Of a DNA stretch of 64,000 nucleotides, positions 22,830 through 37,400 are shown in pieces. Position 1 is the stretch's first letter, and the number at the start of each line of letters is the position of its first letter. A program made the translations under genes and the position numbers. The stretch comes from Lineus longissimus (taxonomy: Eukaryota; Nemertea; Pilidiophora; Heteronemertea; Lineidae). The notes under the pieces were generated by a model. That model made no database searches, was not told the origin of the DNA, and saw only the letters and a list, made by a program, of their open reading frames with translations. The stretch covers positions 22,141,292 to 22,205,291 of the forward strand of contig NC_088312.1 of the NCBI RefSeq assembly GCF_910592395.1. Direction: 5' to 3'.

Positions 22830-23880
22830 TGCTAGGACTCTCCAGGTCAGGTGACCTCAGACACTGATTTCAGTCCGATCTGATTCTTGACTTAGCCATC
22901 AGCAGGCCAAAAGTGAAAACCTAAAAAGTGTGATATCTCTCTTATAAGTGAATCGTTTTCAATAATGTTTTTATGGTAGGTATTCCGAGATGTAAATGGT
23001 GTAAATTGGCTGTGAGTGTAAGTATGGCACATTTCTTAACCGCAAAAGCAATGAACCTGAAATTTGGTACCCATGACTCCCTACGTCAGATAACCTCTGA
23101 CAACGAATTCCAGTCCGATCTGATTCTTGACTTCAAAACTGAAAAGGTGAAAAGTGCAATATCTTATCAATTACTCGTTTTCAATAATATTGTTACGGTA
23201 GGTACTCCTTCTTGCAACTGCACAGCAAATAAGTCATGTCTAGGTCCCACAGTCTGTACAATACTGCAGTGTCCGGCGTCTGTCGCCCTAGTCATCATAG
23301 TCGCCGTAGTCGTCAGTCGTCAGTCATCAGTCATCCGTCATTGTCTGTCATCGTTCGTTGTCGTCTGTATCCTGTTTCAAAAACCGTGTTACATTTCTTA
23401 ACTGCTACATGTAGTAAGTCTATGAACTCGAAACCTTGTACACAGGCCCCTCCAGGTCAGATGATCTCAGACACTTATTTCGGTCCAATCTAATTCTTGA
23501 CTTAGCCATCAGCAGGCAAAAAATGAAAACCTAAAAAGTGTGATATCTCTCTTATAAGTGAATCATTTTCGATAATATTTCCTGGCAAGGATACATCACA
23601 TATCATACGGGTTATTGATTTGACCTACTTTTCACTAAGGTCACGTAGGTCAAATGGTGTAAATTGGCTGTTTGAGTGTAAATATGGCACGTTTCTCAAC
23701 CGCTAAAGCTATGAACCTGAAATTTGGTGCACATGACTCCCCATGTCAGATAACCTCGGACAATGAATTCCGGTCCGATCTGATTCTCGACTCCAAAACT
23801 GAAAAGGTAAAAAGTGCAATATATTTGCATGAATTCTTAACCACCAAATATCTAGCGAAATACAAATACTTGTGATGCAT
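22830..23880. repeat. Dispersed repeat, tandemly duplicated block
   Basis: Two copies of a 615-660 bp block: TAGCCATCAGCAGGC at 22894 and 23506, and CTATGAACCTGAAATTTGGT-type sequence at about 23040 and 23705. Open frames such as MNLKFGTHDS arise because both copies are similar, not from evident selection. It contains a diverged GTC/CAT triplet tract at 23.27-23.36 kb. Confidence 0.7.
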
Positions 23881-24880
23881 TACTGAAAAATGTGAAAAAG
23901 ATTGAAAGAATCTCACTGAAAAGCTTTTGTGCAACATTGAAATGGCCTGAAACGATTGACAAAGCCATCAGCTGCATTGTGACTGAAGTCAGGGGCAGGG
24001 TTGCTGTGTGACCATGGATATCATTTATCTTTCCTGTGTCCTTTAATGGTAGACTTCGTGCATTAATCTCACTGTGTGGCTCCAGACTTGAAACCAATGA
24101 TGCCGTTACTCCGTAACCCAGGCCGATAGACCAATTTGCCACCATTTGAACCAAAAAACCTCATTCTCTCTTCGGTCGGAAGTGGTCGGCTGATGCTCTC
24201 AGAATTTGAGTCTTGTCTGAAAAGAAGAGACAACAAATAAGTACTCTTGTTTAGACATAACACCCATGACTTTGTTTAAATTGCTTCTTCAGCAGACATT
24301 TCCACCCTGGGCACAGCCCCAACAGTTTTATTCATCACCAACAATGGGTCAGGGCCTGAGTTAGAGTTTATTAATTGAGTTTAGAAAAGGGTCTAAAGTT
24401 TGATATGAGGCAACGCTACTGATCCACCTACATGTATCAAATTGGCTCCAATGTCATCATCATTGTGTGGCATTGATTCCTCTCTCTTCACTGATATAGT
24501 TCTATGGGGTCCTGAACTCCTGCGATGTGTAGGGACTGCATGGACCTGATCAACACTGCAGGAGTATAAATCAGTAAGTACAACTTTCAAACGGACTAAA
24601 ACACTGGAAGATAAAAAAAGAAGAATTATAATTTTTTACCAATTTGGTGGGAAAAGTGCATAATTCTACCTAAAAGAACAAAAGAAACATTTGTCTGAAC
24701 TTTACAAACCCCGATTGACGTAACCCTGCAGAACAACTCAACATGTAGTAACAATAAACAAGCCTGCCAACCCCATTGGTTGATAGGTGACATTACACTG
24801 GAACTCGTTTTAGTCCATCGGTTGTCCTCATGGCTAGTTTTGAAGTGCCTACATCTTGTGGTTACAAAACATGCACCAGG
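23880..24880. other. No gene recognised
   Basis: No M1 aminopeptidase exon, repeat border or RNA gene could be recognised, although this lies inside the aminopeptidase interval. Confidence 0.45.
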
Positions 24881-25250
24881 TTGACGGATGGAAGGACAGA
24901 CACCATTATGTGGTGATGGATGGAAGGACAGCCACCATCCTGTGTTGACGGATGGAAGGACAGACACCATTCTGAATAGTTATTGTGCTAAATTTTTTGT
25001 CAAGGTCATTTCTTTGGCTGTTCTTCCTCATTGCCAGATTTGCTGTGCCTGTGTCTTACAGTTTCGGAATGTGCACCATGTTGACGGATGGAAAGACAGA
25101 CGCCATTCTGTGTTGACGGAATTCTGCATTGACGGATGGAAGTACTGACACCAGTCTGAAAAGATATCGTGCTAAAGAGAAACATGCACCATAATGACGG
25201 ATGGAAGGACAGACACCATTCTGAATAAATTTTTGTCAAGGTCGTTTCCT
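24880..25250. repeat. Interspersed GACGGATGGAAGGACAGACA repeats
   Basis: About six to seven copies of TTGACGGATGGAAGGACAGA followed by CACCATTCTG, irregularly spaced, with a flanking duplicated TTTTTGTCAAGGTC-TTTC-TTGGCTGTTC block at 24.99 and 25.22 kb. Confidence 0.75.
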
Positions 25251-25469
25251 TGGCTGTTCTTCCTCATGGCCAGGTATAAAGGGCCTAGGCCCGTTGGTTG
25301 AGAGGCAACAAGATTTCTTGCTTAATCAACACCTGAACTCATTTTAGTCCCTCTAACGTCACAATCCCGATTGCGGCCATACCGTATCGATCCTTTGAAT
25401 AACTGGGACAATGGGCGATCAAGTGGGACATGAAGTTCCATTCCCAAAATTATCAAGTCCTGACAAGCT

Positions 25470-28400
25470 TATAGACAAAACGTATAAAGTGCAAAATACC
25501 AAGACCAAGGGTTTCCTCAAGAAACATGCAGTAAGACTCGCATTGATCTTAAGTCAACAACGACAAGAGAGTCCTTCCTCTCCTGGAATATGCCCCAACA
25601 CCTTGGTATCCCTACCACAAGAAAGACCTAGACTGTCCTGTGTCTGGACGTTATGCAGTGGACAAAAGCATAATCTGTTCTGATCAGAGGATTGTGGCTG
25701 CGTTTCCTGTATCAGACGGTGAAACCACATTCGACTCACTATCTGCTCTATTAGAGAACTGCTCTGGTTGCCAGACTGGCCCAGAGGATTGCGGCTGGGT
25801 TTCCTGTGTCGGACGGCAGAATCACATTCGACTCACTATCTGCTCTATAAGAGAACTACTCTGATCAGACGATTAAAACCTGATCACTTGTGTCAGATGG
25901 CAAACCAAAGCATAGCATACATATTCTGACCAGAATACTGACCATTAAAAACATTAATAAAGATTCGAAGTGCCGAGGCCCGTCAAAGACCTCCAAGACA
26001 AGGATCAAAGTCTTGTGTTTATAAGTTACCATTGTATGCCTTAGAGGTGGCAAAATGGTACTGTTTAGACAAGAAGTCTCTCCAAATGCCTCATAGAAGC
26101 TGAGGAGTTTAAAATCTTGTCTTTATTGGCTAACAAATGCTTACCCTTTCCAAAGACATCCTTTCGGGAGGTATAATTCCCACGGGAGTGACTGGCTCTT
26201 CCACCCTTCCCCCACTCCCCCCGTGCGAACATATCATTAGATAAAGCCAGGTCCTTGAGATCGTGGTGGAATGTCATCAAAAATTGCAAGCAGATGCCAG
26301 GGAGACCACTATCTGACATCCATAACAGCTTACCTCCCTCTTTAGCTAGTTACAGTCGGTGTGACACAACAGGCGAGTATAGTGGTTGCCATATTGATTG
26401 ATTTATAACATCATTTGAGATATATCCCATCAAGAAAATATGACAAAATTTATGTCATATTACACACCAATGAAAGATGAGGCCGATAAAAACAATAGAG
26501 TGGGAACGAATCACTTTCGGCAGTTCATAAAAAGTTAAAGATAGGATGTATAAGGTATATCCCAAAATTACCAAGACCACGGGTTTCCTCTGCAGAAACA
26601 TACAGTAAGACTCGCATCGATCTTCAGTCAACAACGACAAGAGAGTCCTTCCTCTCCTGGAATATGCCCCAACACCTTGGTATCCGTACCACAAGAAAGA
26701 CCTAGACTGTCCTGTGTCTGGACGTTATGCAGTGGACAAAAGCATAATCTGTTCTGATCAGAGGATTGCGGCTGCGTTTCCTGTATCAGACGGTGAAACC
26801 ACATTCGACTCACTATCTGCTCTATTAGAGAACTGCTCTGGTTGCCAGACTGGCCCAGAGGATTGCGGCTGGGTTTCCTGTGTCGGACGGCAGAATCACA
26901 TTCGACTCACTATCTGCTCTATAAGAGAACTACTCTGATCAGACGATTAAAACCTTATCACTCGTGTCAGATGGCAAACCAAAGCATAGCATACATATTC
27001 TAACCAGAATACTGACCATTAAAAACATTAATAAAGATTCGAAGTGCCGAGGCCCGTCAAAGACCTCCAAGACAAGGATCAAAGTCTTGTGTTTATAAGT
27101 TACCATTGTATGCCTTAGAGGTGGCAAAATGGTACTGTTTAGACAAGAAGTCTCTCCAAATGCCTCATAGAAGCTGAGGAGTTTAAAATCTTGTCTTTAT
27201 TGGCTAACAAATGCTTACCCTTTCCAAAGACATCCTTTCGGGAGGTATAATTCCCACGGGAGTGACTGGCTCTTCCACCCTTCCCCCACTCCCCCCGTGC
27301 GAACATATCATTAGATAAAGCCAGGTCCTTGAGATCGTGGTGGAATGTCATCAAAAATTGCAAGCAGATGCCAGGGAGACCACTATCTGACATTCATAAC
27401 AGCTTACCTCCCTCTTTAGCTAGTTACAGTCGGTGTGACACAACAGGCGAGTATAGTGGTTGCCATATTGATTGATTTATAACATCATTTGAAATATATC
27501 CCATCAAGAAAATATGACAAAATTTATGTCATATTATACACACCAATGAAAGATGAGGCCGATAAAAACAATAGAGTGGGAACGAATCACTTTTGGCAGT
27601 TCATAAAAAGTTAAAGATAGGATGTATAAGGTATATCCCAAAATTACCAAGACCACGGGTTTCCTCTGCAGAAACATACAGTAAGACTCGCATCGATCTT
27701 AAGTCAACAACGACAAGAGAGTCCTTCCTCTCCTGGAATATGCCCCAACACCTTGGTATCCCTACCACAAGAAAGACCTAGACTGTCCTGTGTCTGGACG
27801 TTATGCAGTGGACAAAAGCATAATCTGTTCTGATCAGAGGATTGCGGCTGCGTTTCCTGTATCAGACGGTGAAACCACATTCGACTCACTATCTGCTCTA
27901 TTAGAGAACTGCTCTGGTTGCCAGACTGGCCCAGAGGATTGCGGCTGGGTTTCCTGTGTCGGACGGCAGAATCACATTCGACTCACTATCTGCTCTATAA
28001 GAGAACTACTCTGATCAGACGATTAAAACCTGATCACTTGTGTCAGATGGCAAACCAAAGCATAGCATACATATTCTGACCAGAATACTGACCATTAAAA
28101 ACATTAATAAAGATTCGAAGTGCCGAGGCCCGTCAAAGACCTCCAAGACAAGGATCAAAGTCTTGTGTTTATAAGTTACCATTGTATGCCTTAGAGGTGG
28201 CAAAATGGTACTGTTTAGACAAGAAGTCTCTCCAAATGCCTCATAGAAGCTGAGGAGTTTAAAATCTTGTCTTTATTGGCTAACAAATGCTTACCCTTTC
28301 CAAAGACATCCTTTCGGGAGGTATAATTCCCACGGGAGTGACTGGCTCTTCCACCCTTCCCCCACTCCCCCCGTGCGAACATATCATTAGATAAAGCCAG

Positions 28401-31400
28401 GTCCTTGAGATCGTGGTGGAATGTCATCAAAAATTGCAAGCAGATGCCAGGGAGACCACTATCTGACATCCATAACAGCTTACCTCCCTCTTTAGCTAGT
28501 TACAGTCGGTGTGACACAACAGGCGAGTATAGTGGTTGCCATATTGATTGATTTATAACATCATTTGAGATATATCCCATCAAGAAAATATGACAAAATT
28601 TATGTCATATTACACACCAATGAAAGATGAGGCCGATAAAAACAATAGAGTGGGAACGAATCACTTTCGGCAGTTCATAAAAAGTTAAAGATAGGATGTA
28701 TAAGGTATATCCCAAAATTACCAAGACCACGGGTTTCCTCTGCAGAAACATACAGTTAAGACTCGCATCGATCTTCAGTCAACAACGACAAGAGAGTCCT
28801 TCCTCTCCTGGAATATGCCCCAACACCTTGGTATCCCTACCACAAGAAAGACCTAGACTGTCCTGTGTCTGGACGTTATGCAGTGGACAAAAGCATAATC
28901 TGTTCTGATCAGAGGATTGCGGCTGCGTTTCCTGTATCAGACGGTGAAACCACATTCGACTCACTATCTGCTCTATCAGAGAACTGCTCTGGTTGCCAGA
29001 CTGGCCCAGAGGATTGCGGCTGGGTTTCCTGTGTCGGACGGCAGAATCACATTCGACTCACTATCTGCTCTATAAGAGAACTACTCTGATCAGACGATTA
29101 AAACCTTATCACTCGTGTCAGATGGCAAACCAAAGCATAGCATACATATTCTGACCAGAATACTGACCATTAAAAACATTAATGAAGATTCGAAGTGCCG
29201 AGGCCCGTCAAAGACCTCCAAGACAAGGATCAAAGTCTTGTGTTTATAAGTTACCATTGTATGCCTTAGAGGTGGCAAAATGGTACTGTTTAGACAAGAA
29301 AGGATGTATAAGGTATATCCCAAAATTACCAAGACCACGGGTTTCCTCTGCAGAAATATACAGTAAGACTCGCATCGATCTTAAGTCAACAACGACAAGA
29401 GAGTCCTTCCTCTCCTGGAATATGCCCCAACACCTTGGTATCCCTACCACAAGAAAGACCTAGACTGTCCTGTGTCTGGACGTTATGCAGTGGACAAAAG
29501 CATAATCTGTTCTGATCAGAGGATTGCGGCTGCGTTTCCTGTATCAGACGGTGAAACCACATTCGACTCACTATCTGCTCTATTAGAGAACTGCTCTGGT
29601 TGCCAGACTGGCCCAGAGGATTGCGGCTGGGTTTCCTGTGTCGGACGGCAGAATCACATTCGACTCACTATCTGCTCTATAAGAGAACTACTCTGATCAG
29701 ACGATTAAAACCTTATCACTCGTGTCAGATGGCAAACCAAAGCATAGCATACATATTCTGACCAGAATACTGACCATTAAAAACATTAATAAAGATTCGA
29801 AGTGCCGAGGCCCGTCAAAGACCTCCAAGACAAGGATCAAAGTCTTGTGTTTATAAGTTACCATTGTATGCCTTAGAGGTGGCAAAATGGTACTGTTTAG
29901 ACAAGAAGTCTCTCCAAATGCCTCATAGAAGCTGAGGAGTTTAAAATCTTGTCTTTATTGGCTAACAAATGCTTACCCTTTCCAAAGACATCCTTTCGGG
30001 AGGTATAATTCCCACGGGAGTGACTGGCTCTTCCACCCTTCCCCCACTCCCCCCGTGCGAACATATCATTAGATAAAGCCAGGTCCTTGAGATCGTGGTG
30101 GAATGTCATCAAAAATTGCAAGCAGATGCCAGAGAGACCACTATCTGACATCCATAACAGCTTACCTCCCTCTTTAGCTAGTTACAGTCGGTGTGACACA
30201 ACAGGCGAGTATAGTGGTTGCCATATTGATTGATTTATAACATCATTTGAAATATATCCCATCAAGAAAATATGACAAAATTTATGTCATATTACACACC
30301 AATGAAAGATGAGGCCGATAAAAACAATAGAGTGGGAACGAATCACTTTTGGCAGTTCATAAAAAGTTAAAGATAGGATGTATAAGGTATATCCCAAAAT
30401 TACCAAGACCACGGGTTTCCTCTGCAGAAACATACAGTAAGACTCGCATCGATCTTAAGTCAACAACGACAAGAGAGTCCTTCCTCTCCTGGAATATGCC
30501 CCAACACCTTGGTATCCCTACCACAAGAAAGACCTAGACTGTCCTGTGTCTGGACGTTATGCAGTGGACAAAAGCATAATCTGTTCTGATCAGAGGATTG
30601 CGGCTGCGTTTCCTGTATCAGACGGTGAAACCACATTCGACTCACTATCTGCTCTATTAGAGAACTGCTCTGGTTGCCAGACTGGCCCAGAGGATTGCGG
30701 CTGGGTTTCCTGTGTCGGACGGCAGAATCACATTCGACTCACTATCTGCTCTATAAGAGAACTACTCTGATCAGACGATTAAAACCTTATCACTCGTGTC
30801 AGATGGCAAACCAAAGCATAGCATACATATTCTGACCAGAATACTGACCATTAAAAACATTAATAAAGATTCGAAGTGCTGAGGCCCGTCAAAGACCTCC
30901 AAGACAAGGATCAAAGTCTTGTGTTTATAAGTTACCATTGTATGCCTTAGAGGTGGCAAAATGGTACTGTTTAGACAAGAAGTCTCTCCAAATGCCTCAT
31001 AGAAGCTGAGGAGTTTAAAATCTTGTCTTTATTGGCTAACAAATGCTTACCCTTTCCAAAGACACCTTTTCGGGAGGTATAATTCCCACGGGAGTGACTG
31101 GCTCTTCCACCCTTCCCCCACTCCCCCCGTGCGAACATATCATTAGATAAAGCCAGGTCCTTGAGATCGTGGTGGAATGTCATCAAAAATTGCAAGCAGA
31201 TGCCAGGGAGACCACTATCTGACATCCATAACAGCTTACCTCCCTCTTTAGCTAGTTACAGTCGGTGTGACACAACAGGCGAGTATAGTGGTTGCCATAT
31301 TGATTGATTTATAACATCATTTGAAATATATCCCATCAAGAAAATATGACCAAATTTATGTCATATTACACACCAATGAAAGATGAGGCCGATAAAAACA

Positions 31401-34400
31401 ATAGAGTGGGAACGAATCACTTTTGGCAGTTCATAAAAAGTTAAAGATAGGATGTATAAGGTATATCCCAAAATTACCAAGACCACGGGTTTCCTCTGCA
31501 GAAACATACAGTAAGACTCGCATCGATCTTAAGTCAACAACGACAAGAGAGTCCTTCCTCTCCTGGAATATGCCCCAACACCTTGGTATCCCTACCACAA
31601 GAAAGACCTAGACTGTCCTGTGTCTGGACGTTATGCAGTGGACAAAAGCATAATCTGTTCTGATCAGAGGATTGCGGCTGCGTTTCCTGTATCAGACGGT
31701 GAAACCACATTCGACTCACTATCTGCTCTATTAGAGAACTGCTCTGGTTGCCAGACTGGCCCAGAGGATTGCGGCTGGGTTTCCTGTGTCGGACGGCAGA
31801 ATCACATTCGACTCACTATCTGCTCTATAAGAGAACTACTCTGATCAGACGATTAAAACCTTATCACTCGTGTCAGATGGCAAACCAAAGCATAGCATAC
31901 ATATTCTGACCAGAATACTGACCATTAAAAACATTAATAAAGATTCGAAGTGCCGAGGCCCGTCAAAGACCTCCAAGACAAGGATCAAAGTCTTGTGTTT
32001 ATAAGTTACCATTGTATGCCTTAGAGGTGGCAAAATGGTACTGTTTAGACTGTCCTGTATCATTAGATAAAGCCAGGTCCTTGAGATCGTGGTGGAATGT
32101 CATCAAAAATTGCAAGCAGATGCCAGGGAGACCACTATCTGACATCCATAACAGCTTACCTCCCTCTTTAGCTAGTTACAGTCGGTGTGACACAACAGGC
32201 GAGTATAGTGGTTGCCATATTGATTGATTTATAACATCATTTGAAATATATCCCATCAAGAAAATATGACAAAATTTATGTCATATTACACACCAATGAA
32301 AGATGAGGCCGATAAAAACAATAGAGTGGGAACGAATCACCTTTGGCAGTTCATAAAAAGTTAAAGATAGGATGTATAAGGTATATCCCAAAATTACCAA
32401 GCCCACGGGTTTCCTCTGCAGAAACATACAGTAAGACTCGCATCGATCTTAAGTCAACAACGACAAGAGAGTCCTTCCTCTCCTGGGATATGCCCCAACA
32501 CCTTGGTATCCCTACCACAAGAAAGACCTAGACTGTCCTGTGTCTGGACGTTATGCAGTGGACAAAAGCATAATCTGTTCTGATCAGAGGATTGCGGCTG
32601 CGTTTCCTGTATCAGACGGTGAAACCACATTCGACTCACTATCTGCTCTATTAGAGAACTGCTCTGGTTGCCAGACTGGCCCAGAGGATTGCGGCTGGGT
32701 TTCCTGTGTCGGACGGCAGAATCACATTCGACTCACTATCTGCTCTATAAGAGAACTACTCTGATCAGACGATTAAAACCTTATCACTCGTGTCAGATGG
32801 CAAACCAAAGCATAGCATACATATTCTGACCAGAATACTGACCATTAAAAACATTAATAAAGATTCGAAGTGCCGAGGCCCGTCAAAGACCTCCAAGACA
32901 AGGATCAAAGTCTTGTGTTTATAAGTTACCATTGTATGCCTTAGAGGTGGCAAAATGGTACTGTTTAGACAAGAAGTCTCTCCAAATGCCTCATAGAAGC
33001 TGAGGAGTTTAAAATCTTGTCTTTATTGGCTAACAAATGCTTACCCTTTCCAAAGACATCCTTTCGGGAGGTATAATTCCCACGGGAGTGACTGGCTCTT
33101 CCACCCTTCCATCACTCCCCCGTGCGAACATATCATTAGATAAAGCCAGGTCCTTGAGATCGTGGTGGAATGTCATCAAAAATTGCAAGCAGATGCCAGA
33201 GAGACCACTATCTGACATCCATAACAGCTTACCTCCCTCTTTAGCTAGTTACAGTCGGTGTGACACAACAGGCGAGTATAGTGGTTGCCATATTGATTGA
33301 TTTATAACATCATTTGAAATATATCCCATCAAGAAAATATGACCAAATTTATGTCATATTACACACCAATGAAAGATGAGGCCGATAAAAACAATAGAGT
33401 GGGAACGAATCACTTTTGGCAGTTCATAAAAAGTTAAAGATAGGATGTATAAGGTATATCCCAAAATTACCAAGACCACGGGTTTCCTCTGCAGAAACAT
33501 ACAGTAAGACTCGCATCGATCTTAAGTCAACAACGACAAGAGAGTCCTTCCTCTCCTGGAATATGCCCCAACACCTTGGTATCCCTACCACAAGAAAGAC
33601 CTAGACTGTCCTGTGTCTGGACGTTATGCAGTGGACAAAAGCATAATCTGTTCTGATCAGAGGATTGCGGCTGCGTTTCCTGTATCAGACGGTGAAACCA
33701 CATTCGACTCACTATCTGCTCTATTAGAGAACTGCTCTGGTTGCCAGACTGGCCCAGAGGATTGCGGCTGGGTTTCCTGTGTCGGACGGCAGAATCACAT
33801 TCGACTCACTATCTGCTCTATAAGAGAACTACTCTGATCAGACGATTAAAACCTTATCACTCGTGTCAGATGGCAAACCAAAGCATAACATACATATTCT
33901 GACCAGAATACTGACCATTAAAAACATTAATAAAGATTCGAAGTGCCGAGGCCCGTCAAAGACCTCCAAGACAAGGATCAAAGTCTTGTGTTTATAAGTT
34001 ACCATTGTATGCCTTAGAGGTGGCAAAATGGTACTGTTTAGACTGTCCTGTATCATTAGATAAAGCCAGGTCCTTGAGATCGTGGTGGAATGTCATCAAA
34101 AATTGCAAGCAGATGCCAGGGAGACCACTATCTGACATCCATAACAGCTTACCTCCCTCTTAAGCTAGTTACAGTCGGTGTGACACAACAGGCGAGTATA
34201 GTGGTTGCCATATTGATTGATTTATAACATCATTTGAAATATATCCCATCAAGAAAATATGACCAAATTTATGTCATATTACACACCAATGAAAGATGAG
34301 GCCGATAAAAACAATAGAGTGGGAACGAATCACTTTTGGCAGTTCATAAAAAGTTAAAGATAGGATGTATAAGGTATATCCCAAAATTACCAAGCCCACG

Positions 34401-37400
34401 GGTTTCCTCTGCAGAAACATACAGTAAGACTCGCATCGATCTTAAGTCAACAACGACAAGAGAGTCCTTCCTCTCCTGGAATATGCCCCAACACCTTGGT
34501 ATCCCTACCACAAGAAAGACCTAGACTGTCCTGTGTCTGGACGTTATGCAGTGGACAAAAGCATAATCTGTTCTGATCAGAGGATTGCGGCTGCGTTTCC
34601 TGTATCAGACGGTGAAACCACATTCGACTCACTATCTGCTCTATTAGAGAACTGCTCTGGTTGCCAGACTGGCCCAGAGGATTGCGGCTGGGTTTCCTGT
34701 GTCGGACGGCAGAATCACATTCGACTCACTATCTGCTCTATAAGAGAACTACTCTGATCAGACGATTAAAACCTTATCACTCGTGTCAGATGGCAAACCA
34801 AAGCATAACATACATATTCTGACCAGAATACTGCCCATTAAAAACATTAATAAAGATTCGAAGTGCCGAGGCCCGTCAAAGACCTCCAAGACAAGGATCA
34901 AAGTCTTGTGTTTATAAGTTACCATTGTATGCCTTAGAGGTGGCAAAATGGTACTGTTTAGACTGTCCTGTATCATTAGATAAAGCCAGGTCCTTGAGAT
35001 CGTGGTGGAATGTCATCAAAAATTGCAAGCAGATGCCAGGGAGACCACTATCTGACATCCATAACAGCTTACCTCCCTCTTTAGCTAGTTACAGTCGGTG
35101 TGACACAACAGGCGAGTATAGTGGTTGCCACATTGATTGATTTATAACATCATTTGAAATATATCCCATCAAGAAAATATGACAAAATTTATGTCATATT
35201 ACACACCAATGAAAGATGAGGCCGATAAAAACAATAGAGTGGGAATGAATCACTTATGGCAGTTCATAAAAAGTTAAAGATAGGATGTATAAGGTATATC
35301 CCAAAATTACCAAGCCCACGGGTTTCCTCTGCAGAAACATACAGTAAGACTCGCATCGATCTTAAGTCAACAACAACAAGAGAGTCCTTCCTCTCCTGGA
35401 ATATGCCCCAACACCTTGGTATCCCTACCACAAGAAAGACCTAGACTGTCCTGTGTCTGGACGTTATGCAGTGGACAAAAGCATAATCTGTTCTGATCAG
35501 AGGATTGCGGCTGCGTTTCCTGTATCAGACGGTGAAACCACATTCGACTCACTATCTGCTCTATTAGAGAACTGCTCTGGTTGCCAGACTGGCCCAGAGG
35601 ATTGCGGCTGGGTTTCCTGTGTCGGACGGCAGAATCACATTCGATTCACTATCTGCTCTATAAGAGAACTACTCTGATCAGATGATTAAAACCTTATCAC
35701 TCGTGTCAGATGGCAAACCAAAGCATAACATACATATTCTGACCAGAATACTGACCATTAAAAACATTAATAAAGATTCGAAGTGCCGAGGCCCGTCAAA
35801 GACCTCCAAGACAAGGATCAAAGTCTTGTGTTTATAAGTTACCATTGTATGCCTTAGAGGTGGCAAAATGGTACTGTTTAGACTGTCCTGTATCATTAGA
35901 TAAAGCCAGGTCCTTGAGATCGTGGTGGAATGTCATCAAAAATTGCAAGCAGATGCAAGGGAGACCACTATCTGACATCCATAACAGCTTACCTCCCTCT
36001 TTATCTAGTTACAGTCGGTGTGACACAACAGGCGAGTATAGTGGTTGCCATATTGATTGATTTATAACATCATTTGAAATATATCCCATCAAGAAAATAT
36101 GACCAAATTTATGTCATATTACACACCAATGAAAGATGAGGCCGATAAAAACAATAGAGTGGGAACGAATCACTTTTGGCAGTTCATAAAAAGTTAAAGA
36201 TAGGATGTATAAGGTATATCCCAAAATTACCAAGCCCACGGGTTTCCTCTGCAGAAACATACAGTAAGACTCGCATCGATCTTCAGTCAACAACGACAAG
36301 AGAGTCCTTCCTCTCCTGGAATATGCCCCAACACCTTGGTATCCCTACCACAAGAAAGACCTAGACTGTCCTGTGTCTGGACGTTATGCAGTGGACAAAA
36401 GCATAATCTGTTCTGATCAGAGGATTGCGGCTGCGTTTCCTGTATCAGACGGTGAAACCACATTCGACTCACTATCTGCTCTATTAGAGAACTGCTCTGG
36501 TTGCCAGACTGGCCCAGAGGATTGCGGCTGGGTTTCCTGTGTCGGACGGCAGAATCACATTCGACTCACTATCTGCTCTATAAGAGAACTACTCTGATCA
36601 GACGATTAAAACCTTATCACTCGTGTCAGATGGCAAACCAAAGCATAGCATACATATTCTGACCAGAATACTGACCATTAAAAACATTAATAAAGATTCG
36701 AAGTGCCGAGGCCCGTCAAAGACCTCCAAGACAAGGATCAAAGTCTTGTGTTTATAAGTTACCGTTGTATGTCTTAGAGTGGCAAAATGGTACTGTTTAG
36801 ACAAGAAGTCTCTCCAAATGCCTCATAGAAGCTGAGGAGTTAAAAATCTTGTCTTTATTGGCTAACAAATGCTTACCCTTTCCAAAGACATCCTTTCGGG
36901 AGGTATAATTCCCACGGGAGTGACTGGCTCTTCCACCCTTCCCCCACTCCCCCCGTGCGAACATATCATTAGATAAAGCCAGGTCCTTGAGATCGTGGTG
37001 GAATGTCATCAAAAATTGCAAGCAGATGCCAGAGAGACCACTATCTGACATCCATAACAGCTTACCTCCCTCTTTAGCTAGTTACAGTCGGTGTGACACA
37101 ACAGGCGAGTATAGTGGTTGCCATATTGATTGATTTATAACATCATTTGAAATATATCCCATCAAGAAAATATGACAAAATTTATGTCATATTATACACA
37201 CCAATGAAAGATGAGGCCGATAAAAACAATAGAGTGGGAACGAATCACTTTTGGCAGTTCATAAAAAGTTAAAGACAGGATGTATAAGGTATATCCCAAA
37301 ATTACCAAGACCACGGGTTTCCTCTGCAGAAACATACAGTAAGACTCGCATCGATCTTAAGTCAACAACGACAAGAGAGTCCTTCCTCTCCTGGAATATG

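Noticed and set aside
22973-23875. Two similar frames with MNLKFG-type sequence
   Set aside because: Both are parts of a tandemly duplicated dispersed repeat; similarity follows from DNA duplication.
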